Source: Hymenopellis radicata (lineage: Eukaryota; Basidiomycota; Agaricomycetes; Agaricales; Physalacriaceae). Taken from it: a stretch of DNA of 64,000 nt. The translations under genes and the position numbers were made by a program. Positions 11,857 to 22,749 of the stretch are shown in pieces. The notes below the pieces were generated by a model. The model had not been told where the DNA came from. It did no database searches and saw nothing but the letters and a program-made list of their open reading frames with translations. Where the stretch lies: positions 1 through 64,000 of the forward strand of contig JADNRX010000185.1 of assembly GCA_015501595.1 (NCBI GenBank), given 5' to 3'. Numbering within the stretch: position 1 is the first letter of the stretch; every line of letters begins with the position of its first letter.

Positions 11857-12694
11857 GGCTCGATTACCATGCTGGTGTTTTTGTTATCCTATTTTGCTAT
11901 CGTCGGAGTTTGAATTGTATTTGGTGATTTGCTCCCACGCCTCCTAGGCGCAGCGCACAGTGCGCGAATCTGGGCGAATCGACTGTCGCGCTTGCGTCCG
12001 CTTGACCGCGTAGCATCGGAGATTGAGCTTGGTTTGTCAGTTCGTTGTTTTAGGTGCTCAGATTGAACTTTTTCAGCTCCATATTTGTGTCTGAAGCAGC
12101 CTATGATGACTTACATGCTATATACTACAAGAAGCAGGCCTATTACAGGTCTGTATGCTCTTACATTACGGTCAGTACATATGCCACCCAATTGGGCACC
12201 TTCGTAGCTCGCTGTGTGACAATAGCGAGACAAGAATTCACGTTTGAAGCAGCGCGCGCGCCGCTTCCGTGCGAATTCAAACTCCGCCGATAGCAAATTG
12301 TCAACTCGAGACGAAAATGTACGCTGGTGTACTGATGCGCGTAAAATCTGGTAAATTCACCAAATGTGAAAGACACTCCCCGGAGCCTCCCTAAAAATTC
12401 TCAGAGGCTTCCGCTTCATGAAAGTCTGTATCTACTGCATTTTGTTATCTCAAGCACCAAGACTGACCAACCTTCCAAACTGGGACAGATCAAGTGATCG
12501 TCGCGCCTTGCTCCCGCCCGTCTCGTACTCATCATTGCGTTCAGCGTTCTCAACGTGGGGAGACCCAAATTTGAGGGATCTAAGATCTCCCATACATCTC
12601 TTCCTTCCTCTCTCTTCCTTCCTCCCTTTTCTTTTTCTTTTCTTTTCTTTTTCTTTTTTCTTTTCCTTTTAAGCACCAGCATCGTTATCGAGCC
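11857..12694 (+). mobile_element. Array unit 1 (838 bp)
   Basis: Left-most unit, preceded by the hexamer GCTTAG at 11851-11856. It carries an extra T in the GTTTTTGTT run near the left end and a missing base in the GCGCGCG stretch near 12255, which breaks the long open frame found in units 3-6. Confidence 0.8.
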
Positions 12695-12700
12695 GCTTAG

Positions 12701-13540
12701 GGCTCGATTACCATGCTGGTGTTTTGTTATCCTATTTTGCTATCGTCGGAGTTTGAATTGTATTTGGTGATTTGCTCCCACGCCTCCTAGGCGCAGCGCA
12801 CAGTGCGCGAATCTGGGCGAATCGACTGTCGCGCTTGCGTCCGCTTGACCGCGTAGCATCGGAGATTGAGCTTGGTTGTCAGTTCGTTGTTTTAGGTGCT
12901 CAGATTGAACTTTTTCAGCTCCATATTTGTGTCTGAAGCAGCCTATGATGAACTTACATGCTATATACTACAAGAAGCAGGCCTATTACAGGTCTGTATG
13001 CTCTTACATTACGGTCAGTACATATGCCACCCAATTGGGCACCTTCGTAGCTCGCTGTGTGACAATAGCGAGACAAGAATTCACGTTTGAAGCAGCGCGC
13101 GCGGCCGCTTCCGTGCGAATTCAAACTCCGCCGATAGCAAATTGTCAACTCGAGACGAAAATGTACGCTGGTGTACTGATGCGCGTAAAAATCTGGTAAA
13201 TTCACCAAATGTGAAAGACACTCCCCGGAGCCTCCCTAAAAATTCTCAGAGGCTTCCGCTTCATGAAAAGTCTGTATCTACTGCATTTTGTTATCTCAAG
13301 CACCAAGACTGACCAACCTTCCAAACTGGGACAGATCAGTGATCGTCGCGCCTTGCTCCCGCCCGTCTCGTACTCATCATTGCGTTCAGCGTTCTCAACG
13401 TGGGGAGACCCAAATTTGAGGGATCTAAGATCTCCCATACATCTCTTCCTTCCTCTCTCTTCCTTCCTCCCTTTTCTTTTTCTTTTCTTTTCTTTTTCTT
13501 TTTTTCTTTTCCTTTTAAGCACCAGCATCGTTATCGAGCC
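12701..13540 (+). mobile_element. Array unit 2 (840 bp)
   Basis: Nearly identical to units 1 and 3. It has single-base insertions (for example near 12950, 13190 and 13267) that shift frames, supporting the view that no protein is under selection here. Confidence 0.8.
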
Positions 13541-13546
13541 GCTTAG

Positions 13547-14382
13547 GGCTCGATTACCATGCTGGTGTTTTGTTATCCTATTTTGCTATCGTCGGAGTTT
13601 GAATTGTATTTGGTGATTTGCTCCCACGCCTCCTAGGCGCAGCGCACAGTGCGCGAATCTGGGCGAATCGACTGTCGCGCTTGCGTCCGCTTGACCGCGT
13701 AGCATCGGAGATTGAGCTTGGTTGTCAGTTCGTTGTTTTAGGTGCTCAGATTGAACTTTTTCAGCTCCATATTTGTGTCTGAAGCAGCCTATGATGACTT
13801 ACATGCTATATACTACAAGAAGCAGGCCTATTACAGGTCTGTATGCTCTTACATTACGGTCAGTACATATGCCACCCAATTGGGCACCTTCGTAGCTCGC
13901 TGTGTGACAATAGCGAGACAAGAATTCACGTTTGAAGCAGCGCGCGCGGCCGCTTCCGTGCGAATTCAAACTCCGCCGATAGCAAATTGTCAACTCGAGA
14001 CGAAAATGTACGCTGGTGTACTGATGCGCGTAAAATCTGGTAAATTCACCAAATGTGAAAGACACTCCCCGGAGCCTCCCTAAAAATTCTCAGAGGCTTC
14101 CGCTTCATGAAAGTCTGTATCTACTGCATTTTGTTATCTCAAGCACCAAGACTGACCAACCTTCCAAACTGGGACAGATCAGTGATCGTCGCGCCTTGCT
14201 CCCGCCCGTCTCGTACTCATCATTGCGTTCAGCGTTCTCAACGTGGGGAGACCCAAATTTGAGGGATCTAAGATCTCCCATACATCTCTTCCTTCCTCTC
14301 TCTTCCTTCCTCCCTTTTCTTTTTCTTTTCTTTTCTTTTTCTTTTTTCTTTTCCTTTTAAGCACCAGCATCGTTATCGAGCC
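13547..14382 (+). mobile_element. Array unit 3 (836 bp)
   Basis: Canonical subfamily A unit with the GCTTAG hexamer on both sides. Confidence 0.8.
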
Positions 14383-14388
14383 GCTTAG

Positions 14389-15224
14389 GGCTCGATTACC
14401 ATGCTGGTGTTTTGTTATCCTATTTTGCTATCGTCGGAGTTTGAATTGTATTTGGTGATTTGCTCCCACGCCTCCTAGGCGCAGCGCACAGTGCGCGAAT
14501 CTGGGCGAATCGACTGTCGCGCTTGCGTCCGCTTGACCGCGTAGCATCGGAGATTGAGCTTGGTTGTCAGTTCGTTGTTTTAGGTGCTCAGATTGAACTT
14601 TTTCAGCTCCATATTTGTGTCTGAAGCAGCCTATGATGACTTACATGCTATATACTACAAGAAGCAGGCCTATTACAGGTCTGTATGCTCTTACATTACG
14701 GTCAGTACATATGCCACCCAATTGGGCACCTTCGTAGCTCGCTGTGTGACAATAGCGAGACAAGAATTCACGTTTGAAGCAGCGCGCGCGGCCGCTTCCG
14801 TGCGAATTCAAACTCCGCCGATAGCAAATTGTCAACTCGAGACGAAAATGTACGCTGGTGTACTGATGCGCGTAAAATCTGGTAAATTCACCAAATGTGA
14901 AAGACACTCCCCGGAGCCTCCCTAAAAATTCTCAGAGGCTTCCGCTTCATGAAAGTCTGTATCTACTGCATTTTGTTATCTCAAGCAGCAAGACTGACCA
15001 ACCTTCCAAACTGGGACAGATCAGTGATCGTCGCGCCTTGCTCCCGCCCGTCTCGTACTCATCATTGCGTTCAGCGTTCCCAACGTGGGGAGACTCAAAT
15101 TTGAGAGATCTAAGATCTCCCATACATCTCTTCCTTCCTCTCTCCTCCTTCCTCCCTTTTCTTTTTCTTTTCTTTTTCTTTTCTTTTTTCTTTTCCTTTT
15201 AAGCACCAGCATCGTTATCGAGCC
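14389..15224 (+). mobile_element. Array unit 4 (836 bp), mosaic of two subfamilies
   Basis: The left part matches subfamily A (units 1-3). From about 14985 (CAAGCAGCAAG instead of CAAGCACCAAG) it matches subfamily B, and the right flank is CGGATG. The switch inside one unit points to unequal exchange or gene conversion between units. Confidence 0.8.
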
Positions 15225-15230
15225 CGGATG

Positions 15231-16076
15231 GGCTCGATTACCATGCTGGTGTTTTCAAGGTGTTTTGTTATCCTATTTTGCTATCGTCGGAGTATGAATT
15301 GTATTTGGTGATTTGCTCCCACGCCTCCTAACCGCACCGCACAGTGCGCGAATCTTGGCGAATCGACTGTCGCGCTTGCGCCCGCTTGACCGCGTAGCGT
15401 CAGAGACTGAGCTTGGTTGTCAGTTCGTTGTTTTAGATGCTCAGATTGAACTTTTTCAGGTACATATTTGTGTCTAAAGCAGCCTATGATGACTTAGATG
15501 CTATATACTACAAGAAGCAGGCCTATTACAGGTCTGTATGCTCTTACATTACAGTCAGTACATATGCCACCCAATTGGGCACCTTCGTAGCTCGCTGTGT
15601 GACAATAGCGAGACAAGAATTCACGTTTGAAGCAGCGCGCGCGGCCGCTTCCGTGAGAATTCAAACTCCGCCGATAGCAAATTGTCAACTCGAAACGAAA
15701 ATGTACGCTGGTGTACTGATGCGCCTAAAATCTGGTAAATTCACCAAATGTGAAAGACACTCCCCGGAGCCTCCCTAAAAATTCTCAGAGGCTTCCGCTT
15801 CATGAAAGTCTGTATCTACTGCATTTTGTTATCTCAAGCAGCAAGACTGACCAACCTTCCAAACTGGGACAGATCAGTGATCGTCGCGCCTTGCTCCCGC
15901 CCGTCTCGTACTCATCATTGCGTTCAGCGTTCCCAACGTGGGAGACTCAAATTTGAGAGATCTAAGATCTCCCATACATCTCTTCCTTCCTCTCTCCTCC
16001 TTCCTCCCTTTTCTTTTTCTTTTCTTTTTCTTTTCTTTTTTCTTTTCCTTTTAAGCACCAGCATCGTTATCGAGCC
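15231..16076 (+). mobile_element. Array unit 5 (846 bp), subfamily B
   Basis: It has an 11 bp insertion near the left end (GTTTTCAAGGTG...) and a set of point differences shared with unit 6, and is nearly identical to unit 6. Both flanking hexamers are CGGATG. Confidence 0.8.
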
Positions 16077-16082
16077 CGGATG

Positions 16083-16930
16083 GGCTCGATTACCATGCTG
16101 GTGTTTTCAAGGTGTTTTGTTATCCTATTTTGCTATCGTCGGAGTATGAATTGTATTTGGTGATTTGCTCCCACGCCTCCTAACCGCACCGCACAGTGCG
16201 CGAATCTTGGCGAATCGACTGTCGCGCTTGCGCCCGCTTGACCGCGTAGCGTCAGAGACTGAGCTTGGTTGTCAGTTCGTTGTTTTTAGATGCTCAGATT
16301 GAACTTTTTCAGGTACATATTTGTGTCTAAAGCAGCCTATGATGACTTAGATGCTATATACTACAAGAAGCAGGCCTATTACAGGTCTGTATGCTCTTAC
16401 ATTACAGTCAGTACATATGCCACCCAATTGGGCACCTTCGTAGCTCGCTGTGTGACAATAGCGAGACAAGAATTCACGTTTGAAGCAGCGCGCGCGGCCG
16501 CTTCCGTGAGAATTCAAACTCCGCCGATAGCAAATTGTCAACTCGAAACGAAAATGTACGCTGGTGTACTGATGCGCCTAAAATCTGGTAAATTCACCAA
16601 ATGTGAAAGACACTCCCCGGAGCCTCCCTAAAAATTCTCAGAGGCTTCCGCTTCATGAAAGTCTGTATCTACTGCATTTTGTTATCTCAAGCAGCAAGAC
16701 TGACCAACCTTCCAAACTGGGACAGATCAGTGATCGTCGCGCCTTGCTCCCGCCCGTCTCGTACTCATCATTGCGTTCAGCGTTCCCAACGTGGGGAGAC
16801 TCAAATTTGAGAGATCTAAGATCTCCCATACATCTCTTCCTTCCTCTCTCCTCCTTCCTCCCTTTTCTTTTTCTTTTCTTTTTCTTTTCTTTTTTCTTTT
16901 CCTTTTAAGCACCAGCATCGTTATCGAGCC
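16083..16930 (+). mobile_element. Array unit 6 (848 bp), subfamily B
   Basis: Last unit. Its right terminus ...TCGAGCC is followed by unique sequence CTGGGATGAGCC, which is also the start of the truncated gene relic on the minus strand. Confidence 0.8.
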
Positions 16931-17790
16931 CTGGGATGAGCCGGAAGCGTCGCCGTCGTTCGCAACCCGGTCCGGATTGACCGTGAGACGCGTACGGCGG
17001 GCCACCTGAGCGGCAGCGAGGGTAAAGTAGTAGAGGCCGACCCACTTCCTATTCTTCAACTTCTCCTCTGCATAGGTTGGAATCCGAACCTCGTCAATGT
17101 CAGACGCGAACGCGCCAAGTTTGGGACGTTTGTCGCGTTGCACTGACTGACGAGCGGGAGAAGGGATGGGTGACGAACGGGCGAACGGACGAGCGATGAA
17201 CAGGTAAACGGTCAGGACGACAGGCGGTAAGGTGGACAAATGTTGAAGCGGACATGTGGACATGCAAACACAAGTTACAACTGACACGCAGGTAGAAGGG
17301 AAACGCAGAGATTGAACACACCGCAGTATCGTCACAAATTGAAAGGTGATCACTTTGGTGTAGACAGCGAGATCAGCGTAGTCCACTTTCAGCCAACCGC
17401 CAGACTCAAAAGAAAGTCGGGACGATGAGATGAGGGCGTTATCCCACGAGTGAGGTGGGATGAGAGCATCGTCCCACTAGTAAGGCGGCCCAGATTGTTT
17501 GGCCCGAGGCGAGCTTGGTCGGCATTCCACCAGTTGATTAGTGTGGAAGGAATTTCACGCATGTCCTCGGGTGCAACTGAAAGGGAATGTCAGAACAGCA
17601 GACTAAGAAACTTAGCAGCAGCTGTTATGGGGCGGAAGACGATGGGATTCATCCTTGCCATCAAGTCGTCAACCTGATTCTCGAGTAACAAACGGGGAAT
17701 GCGATTGTGATGGGAGCTCGGCTTGCGTTTGTCGCTGGAATCAGTTAAGCTATGGGATGAGGGAGTTGGTAATTGCTCCAACGAACCTGT
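16931..17790 (-). pseudogene. Unrecognised repetitive gene, left copy, cut by the tandem array
   Basis: Read on the minus strand, several exon-like pieces follow each other: ARMNPIVFRPITAAAKFLSL near 17640; PEDMREIPSTLINWWNADQ near 17560; SGGWLKVDYADLAVYTKV near 17390; and, after a probable intron, DEVRIPTYAEEKLKNRKW and GLYYFTLAAAQVARRTRL between 17100 and 16960. The frame runs into array unit 6, so the 3' end is missing. A diverged inverted copy lies at 21424-22163. I do not recognise the protein. The two inverted copies suggest a mobile or dispersed gene family. Confidence 0.4.
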
Positions 17791-17981
17791 ACAATTCGCG
17801 CCCGGCGCCGGTTATGTTAACAGCGAGGGTCCAAAGAGTCCCCTCTCAAAGTTTTTCCTCTACGAGACCTGCAGCTGCCTGCGAATGTAGATTAATTCCT
17901 ATGCCAGTCACATATCCAAAAAGTGTAGGGAAAAGAGGCATCATATATTTCATCGCATGAATGCATGGAGTTTTTAATAGA

Positions 17982-18683
17982 TTAATTCCAGCCAGTGGGC
18001 TCCTCAGCACCCCATCCACCAGTACCAGCACCACCAGCAGGCTCAGCGGCCCAGTCACCAGATGCCGCGGGCTCTGCGGACCAGTCGAGGGCACCACCTA
18101 GTAATATTGAGTATTGTTATTTATAAATAAAGTTGGCGCGCGCGTACCTTCCTGTGCAACCAATGCGGGGTTGATACCACCTGCCTGAGGAGCGGCAGCA
18201 ACGTCCCACTCTGTGCTGGTGGGCGCAGCCTCTTCGGGGCCCTGCTGCAGCGCGAGCTTGGCCGCGGCCTCCTCCTGCTGCTGCTTCTCGACTTCTTCGG
18301 GGTCACGGTAGAAGAACATGTCGACCATGACATTCCAGCCGTCGCTGGTGCGCTGTACGGTTCCACGGAGGCGGAGGACTTCGCGGGCAAGGAGCCACCA
18401 GATGAGACCTATGGAGTGTCTGGTCTTGTTGTTGGTGGGGATGGCGATGTCGACGAATTTGAGGGGCGCGTCGGTGTCGCAGAGGGCGATCACGGGGATG
18501 TTGACGTACGAGGCTTCGCGGATGGCCTGGTGGTCGACGCGGGGGTCGGTGACGACGATGAGACGCGGCTCCTTGAATGAGCGGGTGATGTAGTTGGTGA
18601 AGGAACCGGGCGTGAAGCGGCCCGCGATGGCCTGTGCGCCGGTGTTGGCGGCGTATTTGAGCACGGCGCGGTGGCCGTAGGGA

Positions 18684-18718
<35 letters not shown>

Positions 18719-18977
18719 AATGGCGACGATCGCGCGCGCGGCGAGTACTATTTTCTCCCAGGTCTTGCCGATGTTGAGGATATGGATTCCTGCCCGCATA
18801 AATCAGATTTTTTATGGAGGCTTCGGTCGGTCGCTCACCGTCAGCCCTCCGCTTCCAGACGTAGGGTTCCATCTGCTTATCGCAGTTTTTTGTGCCAATG
18901 TGGCATTGGGCAGCGAGGAGGAGCTGGATCTCCTCCTCGGTCGCACTCAGGACAGATGGTAATTTCGTCGAAGCCAT
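17982..18977 (-). CDS. RPS0: 40S ribosomal protein S0 (uS2)
   Basis: Exons on the minus strand are 18977-18839, 18789-18148 and 18097-17982. The introns are GTGAGC..GCAG (49 bp) and GTACGC..CTAG (50 bp), and both keep the frame. The product starts [20 protein letters not shown] and contains the family hallmarks [25 protein letters not shown] and [20 protein letters not shown], plus [19 protein letters not shown]. The C-terminal tail is acidic and Trp/Gly-rich, with repeated W-(S/A)-AEP motifs ending EEPTGWN, as in the eukaryotic RPSA/S0 branch. It belongs to the small ribosomal subunit and is needed for 40S maturation. It is divergent from V-ATPase subunit E, with 339 bp between the start codons. 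All motifs are intact. Confidence 0.96.
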
Positions 18978-19316
18978 GTTTTGAAGCCGAACCTAAGTGT
19001 GCGAGGTCAGCATCCAGTCAAATCCAGCGCTAAACGACAGCGATTGCGCTCGTTTTTCCGGGGAGCAGTAGGACGGCATCGAAAACGTCACTCACGTTGA
19101 GCGGGGGTGGCTACAGGCGAATCTGTCGAGCTCAATGTCGCGGACGGTGAAGGCGGGCACGAAATTTGGTAGCTCTTGCGATTTTCCCACACCCATGCCG
19201 AGTCCGGCATTGCACCTTCCACGTGTAGCCCTAGCACAGCCACTAAGACCATCTCTCTCGTTACGCCCATCGTCTCGAACAGCGTCGAACACCTATTCAC
19301 GAACAATTTGCCAGCC
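18978..19316. promoter_or_regulatory. Shared divergent promoter of RPS0 and V-ATPase subunit E
   Basis: The 339 bp between the two ATGs must hold both promoters. A palindromic CACGTG (E-box type) is at 19220-19225, followed by TAGCCCTA. No clear TATA box is seen. Which factor binds is not known from sequence. Confidence 0.5.
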
Positions 19317-20193
19317 ATGTCTCGCCCGATGAACGACGAGGAAGTGATGAATGAAATGAACAAGATGGTACTCGTCAACGTCTCCTAATGGTCGTCTCTA
19401 ATCCTGGATGTAGGTTGCGTTCATCAAGCAGGAGGCTATGGAAAAGGCGAGGGAAATAAAGATCAAGGCTGACGAGGAATTTGCCATCGAGAAGGTATGC
19501 ACGCTGTCCGATGCATTCCGGTCAACGCTAACTGGCGCATATAGGCCAAGCTCGTCAAGCAGGAGCAACAGGCTATCGATGCTCAGTACGACAAGAAGCG
19601 CAAGGGCGCAGAGGTCGCTCAGAAAATGAAGGTCCCCATCTAGTCACCCAGCTCCTTGCTAACGACATTTGTATACAGTGCTCAATCCACGCTGACCAAC
19701 AAGTCCCGTCTCAAGCTCCTTCAGCGCCGTGAAGAGCACCTTCAAGACCTCTTCTCTGCATCGCGTCAAGACTTGCAGCGCCTGGCCTCGGACGATGCTC
19801 GTTACGTCCAGTTCCTTGAGGGCGTCATCACCCAAGCCTTCCTCCAAGTCCTCGAGCCGTCCGTCACCATTCATGCGCGCAAGAGCGACGTCGGCCTGGT
19901 ACAGCAAGCCGCTGATAATGCAGCCAAGACGTTCACCGATCTTAGTGGTCGAACTATCGATCACGATGTAGAGGGCACTCTGTCGGATGATGGTGCTGGC
20001 GGGATTAAACTCATCAGCGGGTCGAAGCGCATCACCGTGGATAATACCCTCGATGAGAGGTTGAGGTTGCTGGAGGATCGGGTGAGTACTTTACGCCCCG
20101 TCGCTCGATAACTACTCACTCTCCATTTAGATGCTGCCAGAAATTAGGAAAGACTTGTTCGGGCCCAACAACAATCGCAAGTTTTACACATAG
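19317..20193 (+). CDS. VMA4: V-type proton ATPase subunit E (peripheral stalk)
   Basis: Exons are 19317-19367, 19414-19494, 19545-19631, 19679-20081 and 20131-20193. The product begins MSRPMNDEEVMNEMNKM/VAFIKQEA and continues with the charged coiled coil (KAREIKIKADEEFAIEK). It then shows STLTNKSRLKLLQRREEHL, the C-terminal domain ITQAFLQVLEPSVTIHARK and NTLDERLRLLEDR, and ends FGPNNNRKFYT. Subunit E pairs with G in the stator stalk linking V1 to Vo on the vacuolar membrane. One oddity is that exon 3 ends in phase 0 with a normal GT donor, yet the only nearby acceptor (CAG at 19676-19678) joins exon 4 one base out of phase with the clearly correct STLTNKSRLK frame. As this subunit is normally essential, a one- or two-base consensus error or an unusual splice is likelier than a pseudogene. 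Confidence 0.93.
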
Positions 20194-20199
20194 ATTCGC

Positions 20200-20277
20200 G
20201 GCTTCCAGATATTTGTACTCATATACCACCCCTAATACGACAATGGACTTCAACATCGCAATCAACCTTTCGACCCC
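20200..20277 (+). repeat. Direct repeat, copy 1, in the VMA4 3' UTR
   Basis: GGCTTCCAGATATTTGTACT... through CAATGGACTT (20250), then ACCTTTCGACCCC, begins 7 bp after the VMA4 stop. It recurs at 21343-21413 with few changes. Confidence 0.85.
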
Positions 20278-21342
20278 CTTAGTACCACATTCCTGTTCGG
20301 GTCCGTGATTGTGTGCGCGCAGCGTCTCTTGCTCGTCGCGCTCAACAGGCCCGCCACCTCGCCTTCATCTCGGGCCTCTCCTCTTTCAATTTTCCCCCCA
20401 CCCGTCGTCCTTTTTCTCTTCTTTCGCTGACGCTTGGTATGTTCGGGTTCATCTGATACTTTCCCTTGACCGTCAACGTTTTCCGTCAGACCTATCTCCG
20501 GTCAGGATCCCAATCCTTACTGCATCCGTTAAGGCTCCTCTTCACATTGACGTTGTCATCCCCGCAAACACAAAAAACTGATTATCCGATTCAACATAAG
20601 TTGAGTTACTGAACGACCTGTCGCTGAGTTCTCGTGATTTTGCCTTAGCAACCGACCCGCACCCCGCCCGCGATGGCGTCGCCCCTATGCGAAATCCGTC
20701 CTCATCGTTGAGGGCTCGTCGCTATTTTTTCTTCTGGACCGATACATTATGCATTACTGGCCAACGGGATGAACACGTTGATAATGTTCATGGTGTCTGC
20801 ATTCATTCCTCTCTACGTCAACCAGAAACGCAGCAACTGTCAACTGTTGGCGCAACATCCTCCGAAAAAACGACGCAAGCAATAACACGCTCCAGATCGA
20901 GGTAAGGCTCTATACTACGTGTTCTGTCGCCCCGTTTCACTCACATTGTTGACAAAAAGTGTCCCGCACATCAAAGCACTGGTTCATGTTCCTTTTCTGC
21001 GGATATCGTTCTTGTTGTTGAGCGCACGTCCCGATGCGGAAGCAACACCAGCGTGGTAAGGCTTTCCATATCCATAATCCATTCACGTCGTACCAGGATC
21101 GTTTGCATCCAGACGGCGGTCTTCCAGTATGTCCTTTCGTCCGGTGATGTGCTGGCCACCCTGGCTGATGAGTTTTCTGGACATAAATGATCTTCGCGTC
21201 TGCATTCATGCTCCTTTCGATTCGCCTTGATTCTCTCGCGGGATACGACACCACACTATCCACTGACATGTCCTTTGCCCATTCCCTTCTTAGCTCTAAC
21301 GAGGATCGTGGCTTCCGAGCCAACGAAAACGCAAGTGTCTTT
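20278..21342. other. Non-coding segment between the two direct repeats
   Basis: About 1.07 kb without supported genes. It has C/T-rich runs at 20330-20430 and several short open frames without splice continuity. It could be material inserted into, or duplicated with, the VMA4 3' flank. Confidence 0.35.
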
Positions 21343-21413
21343 GGCTTCCAGATATTTGTACTCATATACCAGGCCCTAATACGACAATGGACTTGAACGA
21401 CCTTTTGACCCCG
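21343..21413 (+). repeat. Direct repeat, copy 2, of the VMA4 3' UTR
   Basis: It repeats 20200-20277, including the run CTAATACGACAATGGACTT and the later TTTGACCCC. It is immediately followed by the inverted copy of the repetitive gene. Confidence 0.85.
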
Positions 21414-21423
21414 TTTGTATTAC

Positions 21424-22163
21424 TTACTCGAGAATCATGGCGCACCTGAATCCCATTGTCTTCCGCCCCATAAAGTGCTGCCAAGTTATACATATAGTCT
21501 GCTGTTCTGACATTCCCTTGAGGATGTGCTTGATTGAATTCCTTTCAAAGTAATCAACTGCTGGAAGCCCCTGCTGAACAAAACGAGTTTCAATTTGCTG
21601 CTTGTAGGTGTGTGAGTTGCCCGCGAGGTAGGAGCTGGCTGAGCGTAAGATAGCAAGTCTCATTTCTTTGTTAACTTCGGAGAGCACAGAGCCTGGTGGC
21701 TGGCTGAAAGTGCAGCAGCACTACGCTGATCTCGTTGCCTACCTGACATCTCAAGGTGATCACGATACTGCGGTGTGTTTTTCCCCTTCAGCCTGTCATG
21801 TCCGCCTCAACATTTGTCCGCCTTACCGCCTGCTAGTCCCAGCTCGTCCTGCCCGTTTACCTCTTCGTCGCTCGTCTGTTCGTTCGTTCGCCCGTTCGTC
21901 AGCCATCCCGGGAGACTAACCCTAGCCCAGCAAGGGAAGCCACAGGGAAGCTCTACAACTTCAAAAACTTGTCCGTGTACACGATTGAAGGTTTGTACAT
22001 CATAGCCGCCCGAATGCTCCGTGCAAAAACATTGATCATGCAGTACCCCACCAACACGTTTGATTGCATAAGGATGTCCTTCGGAGGTCACCAGCCTATG
22101 GAGTATATCCGACCTCTTTCCTTTTCAATTAGCTCCAAGCTGGATTCGTTCGGTAGTAAGTAG
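21424..22163 (+). pseudogene. Unrecognised repetitive gene, right copy, inverted relative to 16931-17790
   Basis: On the plus strand it carries NPIVFRPIKCCQ (21450), then GGWLKVQQHYADLVAYLTSQ (21690-21760), then the GTGTG..CTAG intron-like stretch rich in CGTTCGTTCG-type words. These correspond in order to pieces on the minus strand of 16931-17790. Similarity then fades into YNFKNLSVYTIEGLYIIAAR up to about 22163. Identity is patchy with insertions and deletions, so both copies appear degenerate. Together they form diverged inverted repeats around the RPS0/VMA4 pair. Confidence 0.4.
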
Positions 22164-22299
22164 TAACGAAGATTTGAATGAATCAACGGAGCGCAATGGG
22201 CGTTTCAATGTTTACTAGCGCCGGTACAGAACGACAGTGTATTAGTCTGAGTGGTCCGAACTCTAACATCGAACCCGCAGTTGAAAATACATCAACTGA

Positions 22300-22749
22300 A
22301 AGTGGATGAGCTCGTCCGATCGTAATGGCAACACCGCACGTTCCGCGCCACATGTTCTTGGTTGTCATTTTTTGCCCTCAACCGAGGCAAAGGCGGTGCA
22401 TGGATTGAGTAAACGCGCGACGTGAACTCGCGAAGCAGGCAACGGGGAAGGAGCACGCAGAGTCGTGTCAAAGCAAAGGTCGTACAAAAATACGGCGTTC
22501 AACTCGAGAACTAAGGATATAATATAGACAGTCCTAGTAGCGCATATTAACGGAAGCAAAGAAGTACGGATGTAACAAACATTATATGTACACGGTAACT
22601 TGGAGAACACTGCTGACAATGGTAAGTATGAAAACACAGCTAATGAGGCGAATGATGTGTCGGAACAGCAGTACATAAAAGAAGAAGAGAATACATTTTA
22701 ACCGGGGAGATTGTAACGCGAGCTCCAATGTTAGGAATTCTCTAAAAGC
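22300..22749 (-). repeat. Segmental duplication, copy 1: downstream flank of the zinc-cluster gene
   Basis: The sequence matches 29840-30363 in order. Shared words include GTTGTCATTTTTTGCCCTCAA, AACTCGCGAAGCAGGCAAC, AAAGCAAAGAAGTACGGATG and GGGGAGATTGTAACGCGAGC. This copy is shorter through several deletions. The similarity continues into the coding regions of the two zinc-cluster genes. Confidence 0.85.

Larger units (their letters stand above)
11857..16930 (+). repeat. Tandem array of six ~840 bp units, each bounded by 21 bp terminal inverted repeats
   Basis: Six head-to-tail units occupy 11857-12694, 12701-13540, 13547-14382, 14389-15224, 15231-16076 and 16083-16930. Each begins GGCTCGATTACCATGCTGG(TG) and ends CACCAGCATCGTTATCGAGC(C). 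Reverse-complemented, these match at 19 of 21 positions, so every unit has transposon-like ends. Successive units are separated by exactly 6 bp: GCTTAG in the first three junctions and CGGATG in the last two. GCTTAG also precedes unit 1. A ~75 bp polypyrimidine tract (C/T only) sits just inside each right end. Internal ORFs of up to 113 codons have no ATG start and are broken in units 1 and 2, so I read them as non-coding. No transposase is present. Confidence 0.9.

Noticed and set aside
12054..16631. Repeated open frames of 64-113 codons in every array unit
   Set aside because: They start at GTG, lack an upstream ATG, are broken by indels in units 1 and 2, and resemble no protein; their openness follows from repeat identity.
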